From positions 62,001 through 126,000 of the forward strand of contig JAMWFC010000087.1 of the NCBI GenBank assembly GCA_027475525.1: a stretch of 64,000 nt of DNA. Reading direction: 5' to 3'. Source of the DNA: Macrolepiota albuminosa. Taxonomy: Eukaryota > Basidiomycota > Agaricomycetes > Agaricales > Agaricaceae. Of this stretch, positions 12,358-24,300 are shown one piece after another. A program made the position numbers and the translations under genes. Position 1 is the stretch's first letter. Each line of letters begins with the position of its first letter. The notes below the pieces were generated by a model. That model was not told the DNA's origin and ran no database searches. It saw only the letters and a program-made list of their open reading frames with translations.

Positions 12358-15300
12358 ATGGACGGTATAATGTCATCTCACCACCCTCGCCTCGACAACT
12401 CTAAGTTTTATAATCACTCATGGTATTCAGACGTTATTCCTAACACTCATGACCTGTCTTCTCACTTTGACAGCACACCTGTGGCGGCAAGTTACTTAGA
12501 TATTCTTTATGTATGCTCTGCTGACCTATTTAAGGCGCTTGCACGTGTGTTGTCTGAGGCAGAAAAAAATATTTCTCTTGCTAGCCGTTCAGACGTATTC
12601 TCCATATTTCGAGATACTATAAATGATGTCCCTGTTTATTGTGTACCGAAAGATAAGGCACTCGAAGCCTTTTTCAAAGTTATTATGTCATATCGTGTAC
12701 TCGACATATACACGCTTGTATGTGAGGATGAGATGCGCCCTCCACGAACCTCGGGGCCGATGATGGAGAATAGCCGTTCAGTAGGTTCATCTTCTATTAT
12801 CTATTTCATTGTTTGAGTTTGTGTTTTAGCCGGTAAACCCTTTAAACTCACTCCCAAACCTTATCGGGAAATTCCATAAAAACCTCGTACAACATCTGAA
12901 AAAGATAAATGCCGAATCTAGAGGAGAACGACCGAGAGACCGTCCCACTCCCAAGTTTACGGGTCCTCGCATGAAGCTGTACTCCGAACTCACTTCTCGG
13001 GTCAGCAATAAGGGTGTTCAAAACACCATAATCAATCTTACCAGTGCGGCGTTACATCTAAGTTGCCTATTAAAGGTAACTTTAATTGATATCAGTTCGA
13101 ATGTCCATTAAAGTTGCCTCAGGGTAACCTTTATCTACCGTCCGATATCACGGCAATCGAAGATATCATCGTTGACGAGTATTTCCCTTCTCGACCTTAT
13201 TATAATGGCTGCTCATTGTCTTTGTTGTGTATAGCGAAAGCAGATCTAGCGATCAAGACCAATTGAAATATCTCCATACTACGCATGGCGGTGCCATCGA
13301 CGGTGCCGGTTCATATGGTTGCTCGACTATTATGCACAACTCCCTTTATCTGGCATTACTCGTATCCCCCCTAATGTTACTTCTTCCTCGCGAATATGGT
13401 ACACTAACCGGTAAAGACTCCCTGCTACAGGTAAATTGATATATATATTTTATTTTGTTTGAGCAGCTCTGATTGCTTTTCAAGCTTTGGAGGCATGTTG
13501 GTGGGCTGGAACGTCCACGTATCATCGTCGAGGCGGATCGAGCATTGTGGAGAGTGTTGTTCTCGGCAGCTCAGGGTGGTGACCTGCTAACCGAGCTGTC
13601 ATCTGCCTTGAATACCTTAACTGATCAAATCAACGAAGCGGCTCCTGCTTGGATTGAAATCGTATCTGTCCCTTCACCTTCTAAGAAGCCCCCGCCTGAT
13701 GCTTCGCGTGTTCCTTTGATTGCTGCATCGACCACTTCAACGAGCGACGAAGCCGAACACGATGATGATGCAAGCCCGTTGTTTGGACCCGCTCCGTTCC
13801 CTGTTGGATTGGTTGACTTACCAGGACCCCTTATTCGCTCGGCAAGCCCGTCAGGTCACGTAGATATTCCTCATCCAACCGTCGGTGACAAGCCTCATGG
13901 TAATGAGCAGTCTTCACCTACGCGACCTGAAAATTCAGACAACTCGACCATTTCTCCAGATTTAGGGGACCTTATGGACGTGTCACCTGATATCTCCAAT
14001 AACGATGCTGAGGATACCCGTCTTGACCCGTCCCCTTGTACAGACGCACTCGACCGTGCATTGGAAGACCCCACGGGATCCGAAAACTATAACAAGTTAA
14101 CCGATGTCCCTTCCTCTCCGAATACCGTCCATGCCTTGGATGACGCTATGGACGTGTCGCCCGTTATTTCGAATCGTGAAGTTGAGGATTCCCCCGAACC
14201 GGACCCCATGGACGTGGCACCCGACGTTTCGAATTGTGATATTGAGGATTCCCCTGCAGGTGCCCGTGAGCATACTAATTCCAATACGGCACCTGCTACT
14301 GGGGCATTTATTCCCAGGACAGACGTACCGGATGGAGAACAGGTGACACCCGTAGTTACCGGTATTGGTTCACTAACTTTAGACAACGCCTCCGAGACAG
14401 CAGTTAACGACGATTTGCCTACTTCCGACCCGGCGGTGACTGTCGGCTCCGCTAAGACTTCGAAAGGAAAGCGGAGAAAGTCAGCGCGTATTGCGGCCAA
14501 AAACAAGCGACGTAATACGGCACCCTTGACACCTAGGAAGAGGAAACAAAACTACACGAGTAAGGCTCATGTAGACTCTGATAGCGCTAGCGAGCCTCCC
14601 ACGATGGACTCAGATAACGATAGCGATTCCTCCAACGACTCCGCTGAGGGAACGGCGGTTGCTTCACCCATTGAAAATGTTGAGACGGATCGGGGTTACA
14701 TTGACCTGACCCTTGAGTCTACGGTGAGTTACTGTCTATGCGTTGATCAACTGGCTGTGATTCTGGGTTTAGGATGATGAGGATAGCCATACCGTCAAAG
14801 CTCCGAATCGTCTTGATCTCTCAGAACCATGGATTCTCCGCGAAGGGGACACCGTACATATACCATTGTCTGGCGGCGATGGGATGTTTGAATACACACC
14901 AAGATTTCACGTGCGTATATATTCTATTCCGTTCTAGTAGCCTTCCGTTCACTGCTCTGTAGCTCGACAGGGACCTTGTTTGGTTTTGCAGATTGTATGC
15001 CGCATCTGTTGCCCATCGGGTTCGACCCTCATCTGTGAAGGTGATGACTCAAACCGAGTATCACTCTTCCTCTTCACTTGCTCTCTCCAAAACCTTAACG
15101 TCGCATTCTTGTATTCTTGTCATTGGGGACCAGCATATTGACCCAGGTTTCAATGCACGCTCCTTATCAGACGTATGCGTCTTGGACAATGTTATCCAGG
15201 TGCATGGTACGCTCAAGCTCCTTTGTAACATTTTTATTATCTTTAATTTTAATTCCTTTTGGACAATGTTATCCAGGTGCATGGTACGCTCAAGCTCCTT

Positions 15301-17167
15301 TGTAACATTTTTATTATCTTTAATTTTAATTCCTTTTCCACAGATTTCACCATATCTGGTACCGAGCGTTTAAAGCATGCGACACCTCGGGATCTTCTAA
15401 GGACGCTAGAATCTTCGTACCCAAGATCATTAAGTGCTTTGGATATCCCTGCCTCCCTAGAAACTTTCCCACGCCTCCCGTTCTCGAGCGACTCGGCTGT
15501 CTGGGGAAAAGTTCAAGGTCACGGGTACTGTAAAGTGGACGATTTTTATCCAATTTCCGATATGCGATGGAATCTTGCTTCCACCAGTGGCACCCACCAT
15601 TACTGGCACATCGACGCCAATGGTTTTGCTACGTTCGTCTTCATCGAGACTGGCGCGAAGTTGTGGTTCGTGGCGGCGCCCAAGTCTGGAAATTACGATG
15701 ACTTCGGAGCATGGGACCTTTACGTTAACGATTTCTACACCAGAAAGCCAAACGATGAAAAGTGGGACGTCGAGCTCCTTGTTCTGCAGCCGGGTTCCAT
15801 GCTGTTTGTCAACTGATTATTTCTTTTCCTTGTATTATTTACTGATAATGTATTATTACAGCATCATGCGCCCGTGCTTGCCTCATGCCGTAGTTACTCC
15901 AATACCTACAATATGCCGTGGGGGTCATTTCTACAATACATCGACTCTCGCTGCCTCAATAATCGGCTTGTATCACCATTACATCGCTTCGACATCAATA
16001 TCCAACACGGACCACGGTCCCGCATCAGACACGGTGCTGATGCGCCTCCTCACGTATTTCGTCCTTGTTCTCGTCGATTCGGTGACCGATCACGGTACGT
16101 GAAGTCATCGTCACATCTGTTTATACCATTCACGTATGTGCAGATTACGACAATGGTCACGTTCCGAACACAAACTCATGGGACGGGTCACATCTGTTTA
16201 TACCATTCACGTATGTGCAGATTACGACAATGGTCACGTTCCGAACACAAACTCATGGGACGGTGTGCTGATACTTCTTCATTTATGCAACTATTTTGAA
16301 TTGCATGATGCACTTGCGCCTTCGGACCATGCTTGGAACGGCGATCTTCGATCCTTTGAGGTGTCCGTAAAAAACCGGGTCCGCGCACGAAGGCTGATGT
16401 ACTGGTTCTTCTCCAATCACGAACTCGAAAGCGAGTCCGATGGCAGTATCATAACGGGTCTGCCTGCGCTTGAACACATATCGTCTTGGTTCCTGGCTAT
16501 CCATGCTTGTGTACTTATGCACTACAAAAAAATCGCATGGCTGAATCATATACGCGGTTCCGACGCAGATACACCCCCGTCAACAACTTGTATCAATATC
16601 CAATCCGTCCTCCGTGACGGACCTGCCTGGAAGGCGTACACCCTTGTCCGTCCGCGTCTTGGTGCTTCCGATGTCGATCCTGCTGAATTAACGTTTGCCT
16701 GGAGGGGCAGCCGATACATTATTCGCAAAGTTCCAACAGTTGACTTCCGTGAGTGTTTTCCGCATATAAGTTCTGACATTTTTTCATACTTCCTCAGCTT
16801 ATCCGTACATCGATGGTTATGTTTGGCGGGATTCCACGATTGCACGCCAACTCGGCGTCACACTCACAAATTTCAATCCCCGACGCGAAGAAGACGCTGA
16901 CTTGTCTTGCTGGGTCGAATTTTCTGTCGATGAATTAAAAACTTACAATGCCTGCCCCGAGGCCGGTTATATCAGTGACACCCCCCCCGAATCTCCCGTT
17001 CTCGCTCCTACAGATACGCCCCGTAGTCCCAGCCAAGCAAGTGATAAATCGAGTAGCTCAAGCAGTGAAGACGAATCATCAGACAGGCCTGGTAAGTTGC
17101 TCAGTACAGGTGTCGATATTGTACTCATTCGCTTAATCTAGCTGCTAAGCGAATCCGACGGTCGTAG
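12358..17167 (+). CDS. JmjC-domain (2-oxoglutarate dioxygenase-like) protein, many exons
   Basis: First exon 12358-12780; second from 12830 to about 13074; further exons include one open over most of 13473-14723, which is Ser/Pro/Asp-rich with repeated MDVSP/MDVAP boxes and a KGKRRKSARIAAK basic stretch. The JmjC core follows: HHYWHIDANGF near 15595 supplies the HxD iron ligands. After an intron (about 15803-15861) LPHAVVTP and RGGHFYNTSTLAAS supply the distal histidine. A conserved C-terminal region runs 16213-16742. The last exons end SSSEDESSDRPAAKRIRRS, a likely nuclear signal, stop at 17165-17167. Family knowledge: JmjC enzymes hydroxylate or demethylate proteins; this mushroom subfamily is uncharacterised. 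Some middle exon joins (13120-13480, 14990-15350) are uncertain, with an in-frame stop in one candidate exon. Two 77-base duplications (15182, 16110) disturb introns and exon edges. Confidence 0.75.
15182..15337. repeat. 77-base tandem duplication (3 of 12), in the JmjC gene
   Basis: 15182-15260 recurs at 15259-15337 with offset 77. It doubles an exon end and the following intron start. Confidence 0.92.
16110..16263. repeat. 77-base tandem duplication (4 of 12), in the JmjC gene
   Basis: 16110-16186 is repeated at 16187-16263. It doubles an intron acceptor (tatgtgcag) and the exon start encoding DYDNGHVPNTNSWDG. Confidence 0.93.
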
Positions 17168-17495
17168 CGTTTGTTATTTGTTGTAGTTTATGTCGCCACC
17201 TTTTTTTAGTCCGTTTGTCCAATTATCGTGTATACCATCAAACAAGACGGTAACAACATCCAGTGTCTGAAACAAATAAGATTGGTAAATTGTTTACCGC
17301 GCAGAAGACGGTAAAAACGCTCGATCCAATATTTATGTCACGCTAGAGTAACCTGCTGTTGTAAGCTGCTCCAGCAGCGGTTTATGTAAGCTGACACTAC
17401 AGCAACAGTTTATGTAAGCCGATGCTCCATCAGTAGGTTATGTAAGCTGATGCTCCAGCAGTCGTTTACGTAATCTACCACTTCCATTAACGTGA
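17168..17495. other. convergent 3' region between JmjC and Rep-helicase genes
   Basis: No gene seen. Apart from the minisatellite it holds two copies of a taaacaagacggtaa / accgcgcagaagacggtaa-like motif. Confidence 0.45.
17358..17485 (-). repeat. 28-base minisatellite, inverted array
   Basis: About four units of the type gtaagctgatgctccagcag..tttat with lengths near 25, 28, 28 and 28. These are the reverse complement of the array at 25410-25745. The array lies between the JmjC and Rep-helicase stop codons. Confidence 0.75.
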
Positions 17496-18353
17496 TCAAT
17501 CTCTCCTGATGTATACAGCCAACGTGGCTGTCCTGGAATTGCACTTTGACATATCAATCAAGCTCATAGATTCACTTTCCTTTGTCATTTTATATCCAGT
17601 TGTCAATCCGTCATGATGCCAAGACTCGTTAGATGAAGATACGTAGCGGCTTGAAAAATGAGAGTTGCCAAAATATATAACTCCTTTTAGTGTGTACTTA
17701 CTCACCCTCGAAGAATCAACGGTCGTGATTTCAAGCCTCTTATCCACGTCGACTGATACACTTGATATATCGAAATAGATAATCGGAGGGGCCATCAGAA
17801 ACTGAGAAACCTTGATTAGTCGTCTCGCACATGAATCACACCTTGTGCTTGTATAGCACCAAAAGTCATCAACATGCTCACGAATGGATGGTCTTCCTGG
17901 CGTCAGTATGATCATTACTGATTTTGATTTCACTCTCCGACGGGCCGTGGCATGGTGAGCTGGACAGACCATAAACGAATCAAGCACATCTGACACGTTG
18001 ACAGATAGTTCGTTAATCAAAGAGTGTACAGACGTGTATTCACCAAACGGGAACTCTCTGTGATTCCTCTGAGACAGCTTGGTCCGAAGCCATTCCCTGG
18101 TCTCCTCAAGGGCCTCATGATCTCCCGGGGCGATACTATGGAAATCCTTCACTAGATGTTTGTTTAGACGCGGGCTCAATGCACTAAGCTTTCGAGACCA
18201 TTCTAGAGGATCTTCTCGCCATAAATTGTATATAATAGACAATACAGAATCGTATGCGCAACTGTTCAGCTTCCATGAACAGGCAAAGGGGGGAGCCATA
18301 AATTGTATATAATAGACAATACAGAATCGTATGCGCAACTGTTCAGCTTCCAT
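17496..18353 (-). CDS. C-terminal tail of the Rep-helicase: cysteine-peptidase-like domain
   Basis: The open frame carries WKLNSCAYDSVLSIIYNLW, a Cys-box of the ubiquitin-protease or OTU type (N-S-C-x-x-D), followed by about 240 residues to the stop at 17496. It is not a separate gene in my reading. The stop that ends the main Rep-helicase frame (18343) lies inside a 77-base duplication whose two copies differ by one base in a G run (6 versus 5, near 18284-18293 and 18361-18369). With one copy and six bases the frames are continuous and the protein would be about 2,420 residues. OTU-like cysteine peptidase domains are known in some Helitron proteins. Whether this one is active cannot be told; a downstream catalytic histidine was not assigned. 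Confidence 0.65.
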   Translation of the reverse strand: MEAEQLRIRFCIVYYIQFMAPPFACSWKLNSCAYDSVLSIIYNLWREDPLEWSRKLSALSPRLNKHLVKDFHSIAPGDHEALEETREWLRTKLSQRNHREFPFGEYTSVHSLINELSVNVSDVLDSFMVCPAHHATARRRVKSKSVMIILTPGRPSIREHVDDFWCYTSTRCDSCARRLIKVSQFLMAPPIIYFDISSVSVDVDKRLEITTVDSSRVSKYTLKGVIYFGNSHFSSRYVSSSNESWHHDGLTTGYKMTKESESMSLIDMSKCNSRTATLAVYIRRD

Positions 18354-18374
18354 GAACAGGCAAAGGGGGACAAG
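18221..18374. repeat. 77-base tandem duplication (5 of 12), breaks the Rep-helicase frame
   Basis: 18218-18292 recurs at 18295-18369, offset 77. The two copies differ in the length of the G run at their right end. Confidence 0.92.
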
Positions 18375-21300
18375 TACCTTGCAAAATAGACAGACTATCT
18401 GCGTGACTCAACCGTCGGCGTTTGCTTGGACCATGCTCAATGTCTTCCTGCATCTTCCGTTTTCCTGTGCTGCATGGATCCTTGTATACCTTGGCCCCTC
18501 TGGCAGGGATGAAAGTGTTTTTGGGCAATGGCCTTTCTTGTAGCGGCCTCTCTCTTGATATTATATGCCAATTGATATCTATGTACCCTGAATCATCAAA
18601 TTGATCGTTTTTACCCCATCTCAGGGACGGATGCAAATGAGGAGGAAAGTATGTGTCACTTTTGCATTGTCTAAACGATGCTATCAAATCGGACCGTCTT
18701 GGAGCGTCATGGAAACCCTTTGGCAGCTTCCCTACATACCTCAGCCTCGTTATCTCATCCAGCAACTCTAAATCCCGGAACTCCTGACGTAGTGCGCCAG
18801 TTGCTTTTCCTTGAATGACGGTTCTGTCAAATCCACGTATTATAATAGTGCCGGCTGCAGTAGCGCTTCGGGACAGTGCTGTATAGTAAGCCTGATGGGA
18901 TTGACATTTGAACAAGTCAACAGGATTAAAAGGCCTAGTCTTCCCTTGGCTAGCGTAATCGGTTATAGCATAGTTGACGAGTATTTCGATTTGTGATCGC
19001 GAAATTGTAATCTTTTGGTCGTTAGGTAGACTGCATTCAGTCGAAACAGTGCTTCTAGTTATTGGTACTACGTCTTCAGGAAGACCTTCTATTTGTACGT
19101 GATGCGGTGGATTCTTCAGTTTTACAAACAGCGTGTCTATCATACGTTGACCAACAGAACCCGTACATGACTTCCATCCATATACGTAACCTTCTTGACC
19201 ATTTGTGATACAGAGCTCGGTGGCAATGTTAGTCTTAATGATAATAGGTAAGTCGACGCATAGCGACAGTTTGCCTGCAACTTGACCAGATGTGGATGAC
19301 GGAGGCTGCTCCCATAGAATATTCTGAATAGAGGAGTGTAGAGGAACTCTGTTTCTACCTGATGCTCCTCGACCTTTACCTTGGCATGTGCTCTCGTCAC
19401 CCTTGTCAAGTACAGTATCTTCGCTAAAGAAATCTGTCAGCTCGAGTCCACTCTCCAGGGCAAATCTGCTACTTCCAACCACATTGACAGCATCTTTATC
19501 TATGTTGTGTGCTGTTATGATAGACACATTACGGAAGTCATCATTGAGAAGCGAGGAGTCTGAAAGATTGGAGACTCGCCGAGACTCCAGGAACTGGATA
19601 TCGTCTTTGGTGCATGCTCGATACCTCATGTTAGCGAGGGCCGTTCTAAAGGATTTGTCGTCTGGACTTTGCATTGTCTGTCTCATATTCTGTCTCAATA
19701 TGACTACTGTAGTAACCTGGTGCCAAACTGCTTTACCCAATGCAGCCTTTTGTTCGTTCAGATCTATAGATCGCATACCCACACTGCGACTGTACAGCGC
19801 TGCATTCTCACGGCCAGTTACTGGCGGCAGCTGAGCAAAATCGCCAGCAAACACCATGTTCATACCACCAAAAGGGAGGTGCGACAGACCTGTAATCTGA
19901 GTAAGGCGCGCTGATATCTTGTACATATCCCTGCAAGACAACATGGACACTTCGTCAAAAAATACATATTGCACCCCGATAAGGCGTGACTTTACTTGAG
20001 CCAGTTGTGCCGGAGAGTCGCGTACCATATCATTAATTCCAAACAGATAATGGTAAGTCGATCCACCTAACAATGATGCTGCGGTGCCGGTAGGAGCAAC
20101 CACTGCAAACCTATGAGATTCTCCACGGGCTGCAAAGTATTGGGACAGCGCCTTAAGCACCTGCGTTTTCCCGGTGCCCCCCATACCCCCCATATACATT
20201 CTCAACTGTTCGGGGTTAGAAGTGGCAGCGTGGTTAGCCACTATTCTAAATGCTCTGGTTTGTTCCTCATTGAGATTGAAACTGGTAGTAATTTCGGATA
20301 TGGTGGGTTCCCATTTGATATTTAAATGTTTTTTCTCTAGGAAACTACGATCACATACTTCCACAATGCCCGGCTTGTTTTGTTCGTCCGATCTTCCAAC
20401 GCGCTGTTCACGAACAGACGACATGTCTTTTTGCCTATCTTTTAGTATGGACGCACGAGTTTCACTGACCTTATGTCTCCAGTAAGTACTGGGCATGTCT
20501 GACACAGAAGGTGAATGCTTCGTTGTAACAGGGGAGGTTTGGCCCATTACAGGCTTATCCCAATTCAGGCTCGTCATGGTGGAAGTCATAATAGCCATAT
20601 CTCTCCGACGTTTTAGTTCGGTTTTGCCAAGCTCATTACTACAGTCAAGGTCTATCCCGTAGTCCTCAGGTTGTCCGTTATCTTCGTCGTCCATATGATC
20701 CTTTTGTTCGATATCTCTGACATTGGAAACTGAATTGTCCATTCCCGGGAATGCCACACCGCCTCGCTTCAACTGTGCATAGAAATCGTCACGGGCATCC
20801 AAACACTCATACTTAATATTCATATTAGCCATAAGACACAGTTGCCTTTCGGTAAAATGATGGTTGTCGAATGCCGTGCTCCATAAATCATACTTGTTTT
20901 TTAAATCAGCACCTGAACGCCAAGGCTTGAATAAGGTAAGCATTGTGACGCAGTATTCGTCTCTATCCCCTTTATCACGCCTTGGAAGAGTAGGACCAAT
21001 GAAATTGGGCACGCGCTTCTGCCCTGGCGGATATACAAGGGTAGCATGGGAGTCCGACAAGGGATGATCGTCTGTAAAGTTGACGGTCAGCGTGTTGGCC
21101 GATTTAGACTTGCAACTTTTGTTCCCTCTACGAGTTGATTTTACTCGTTCGCATCTAGAAGCCCATTCGTACAATGTCATGTTGCGCAATTCTATGCCAC
21201 GGTATATGTAGTCAAACACAGGAGATAGTCCCACCACTCGGCCTTTCTTTCTGATGATCGCTATTTTGTCAGATCCGTATGAACTGTCAGTTGGCTGATC

Positions 21301-24300
21301 GTCGGGCCAAGCACGTTTGACCTCGCGGACGAAGCTGGGCCAATGAAGATTGGTGAATTTATGGTCGGTGTAATGATCGGGGTTACCAAGAAGGTACATA
21401 CATATCATCGGGGAACCCATTTCTGACTTTGCACTCATTACATTAGCCATTTTTGTCATGAGAGACCTTGCTTTTTCTTGCTGTGGGAGAGGTCCGTTAA
21501 CAATATCTTGGTATTTTGTGAGCACTGTGCCAACAGCCTCAAATGCTGTGTACGTTTTAAGCGATGATTTAGTTATATATTTAGTGACATATAAAAGGAC
21601 ACCCCTGACCGCCGTTCCCGAACGAAGACTAGTTACATCAGTGTTGCATCTAAACAAATAACTCAAAGATGCGGTGAATGTGTTCAGCCATGGTTCCGCT
21701 TTACGCATATTGAGCGCACCTGTTAGAGGGTCGACTTCAGTCTGTTGAAAGAGTTCTTTGGGAAACCGAGCCTTACATCTGCCCCATTTGTTGTCTAGAC
21801 ACCCTTTATTCTCTTTGCCTAATTTTTTACTTCCGTCCTTCTTATATGATGTATGGCAGGTATGCACATTTGACCTAAATACAATGTCATCTACAGTGTT
21901 ACGGAATTGAGTCCACCAATTAGATGTCTCCTCACATCCGACACACTCCTGGGGCAGTGCCCGAGGGTCAGATTGACCAGCATCGGGTATATTGTCCGTA
22001 GAAGCATCACGGGCTGTTGGTACTGAGAGTTTGTTGATTGAAGTTTCTTGTTTACTCCGACACAAATGATCGGGAGGAGGGGGCTGGGGCATCGTCCGCG
22101 TGGGATCAATATATTCTGGCATCTTCTTGGATTTTTCAATGTTATCTATTACTTCGTCCATTGTCCCAGTAAGGAAGTCGCCGGTGAAGGCAGATTCCAG
22201 ATATTCCACTAGGGCCCTCTGAAAATCAGATGAGGGGTCCATGATTTTCCGACGAGCTTCCTCAGGTGATAGACTTCCACGAAGCCAAAGGAGCATATGC
22301 AGATGCAAGGTAAGTCTACCTTGCTGCTCGACTGTCCCGTAGTATGCAGACGTGTGACCGTACAAGCCTTCGTGTTCAGTATCAACACCCAATACGTGCT
22401 TTATGAAAGCAGACACCATAAAATGAAAGAATCTGGCCCCTGCAACAGGATTACGTGCAATAAGTCGATATGCAGTGTCAGAAGGTAATAATATATCAGG
22501 TTCAAACTTTATATTATCACCGGCATAGTACAGACATATAGGGTGTCTGATATCCACAGGCGACAACGTTATAAACCAAGAAGGCGCGCCTTTGTCAATC
22601 ACTAATGACCATATCTCGTTTCTCATATGTTTTTTTGTTATTGGAGACCCGTCGATCCGGCCCGACACAGCATCAACGTCTTCAATAACTTTGAAACATT
22701 TCTGTTCCTCCTGGTTCGTGGGCTTGATAATCTCGCCTTTGGCCATACGATCAGCCATACTTCTGAGTAATTCCACGTCGAGACTTGCTATGCGTTCAGC
22801 AATATGAGCAAAGTCGTTTCTTTCAATCGCCAGAAACCCCCCTGTAGTTGCGGCTCTGATCTGCTCGTGACTGAATGCCGCAAAGGGAAAGCCAGTATCT
22901 CTCTGGAACCGCTTATCATGATACATGAGGAGATTGCCTTTGTGAACCTTAACAGAGATACAGCCTTTTACACAGCCTGGACCCCCAAAGCCATACGGAA
23001 ACAACCAGGGAAACATTTGAGGATAAACAGTTGCGTCCTTCATCCAATTAACCGGACGGGATGAATGTCCAACTAGCAGTGCTTTGCCATTGGAGTGCCA
23101 GTGCTTTAAAGCAATACCTTTAAGCTCATCTTTTGTTTTTGCTGATAGGCTCTCACCCGTCAGTCCATGCACGACAAAAGGACAATCCCCGGCTGATACC
23201 CCATTATCTCCATCAACTTTGTAAACGGCAGGGTCAACTGTTCTGTTTTCCTCCAGAGACTCTTTGTAAACGATCTTTACTGGTGGTGTATCTTCTGGAT
23301 AGTCGTCAAGATTGCTATCGCATATTTCAATGTCCGTATAAGCAGAATGATTAAGCTTGAGCCATTCCAATGCCTGCTTCACAGCGTTTCGGCGGACGAG
23401 CAAAGGCAATCGTTTGAGATCTTCCCCAGTAGGCTGACAAGGCCCTGTAAATAGAATAGCTAAAACATCATCCATGTCAGCCCTCGGAGGAGGCAGTACA
23501 TGGTAAACCTTTTCAACGGGAGATTCAAAAGCAATCAAATGTGCGTTCATTTTGCTGAGACCCGAGGACGACACGTGTGTGAAACAGAGAGACCTACGTA
23601 CTTTGGCGACAAGGAGCTGTTCAACCCAATTTAAACGGGATAAAACAACTGGAACAGCACCAATCCAAAAACCGTTTGCAAGTGCATACTTAGGAACTTT
23701 GCCCTTCAACAATGGGATCCTGCACTCTGAACAGACAGAATTGCATCTATGATCCAACACCGGGCCTTTTATTTCTCTCACAGATTCCGTTCCTGAACGC
23801 CTCTCCACTCTGGTAACTCCTTTGGCAGATAACACACCGAGAAACCCTTTCATACTTTTTAGAGTATGCATATCCTTAACTGGGCGCAGCAAACCACAAA
23901 CAGCGCAACCGCTTTCTTCTAATTGTGCTGGACCTGTTTTGTTGCAAAAGTCGCGTATGATTTGAGTAGTTAGGCTTGGTGTAAGAGGCGCAGGAGGAAA
24001 TACCACGGAGCGTCTCAGCGTGTTTCTTGCTTGTGAACTGAGATCAGCCGTCAATACAGTAGACCAACTAACACATTTTGAGCAACTGTGAGAATTAAAC
24101 AAATCACTTGGATGTGACGCTCTAAAACGCTTAGGGAGCGCAATCCCATGTATACGCGCTACGGATCGTAGCTGCTTCAACGTGAGATGTTGTGAAAGGG
24201 TAGACAAAGGCAGCCTAGCATGCACGTACCCTGCAGTAATCGGGTACGACAGCAAACCAACATCATCTGCATGATTGATGAATTTGAATACGTGCCGCGG

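Noticed and set aside
14087..14506. Antisense 139-codon frame in the JmjC gene
   Set aside because: It is the shadow of a Ser/Pro/Asp-rich exon and has no motif of its own.
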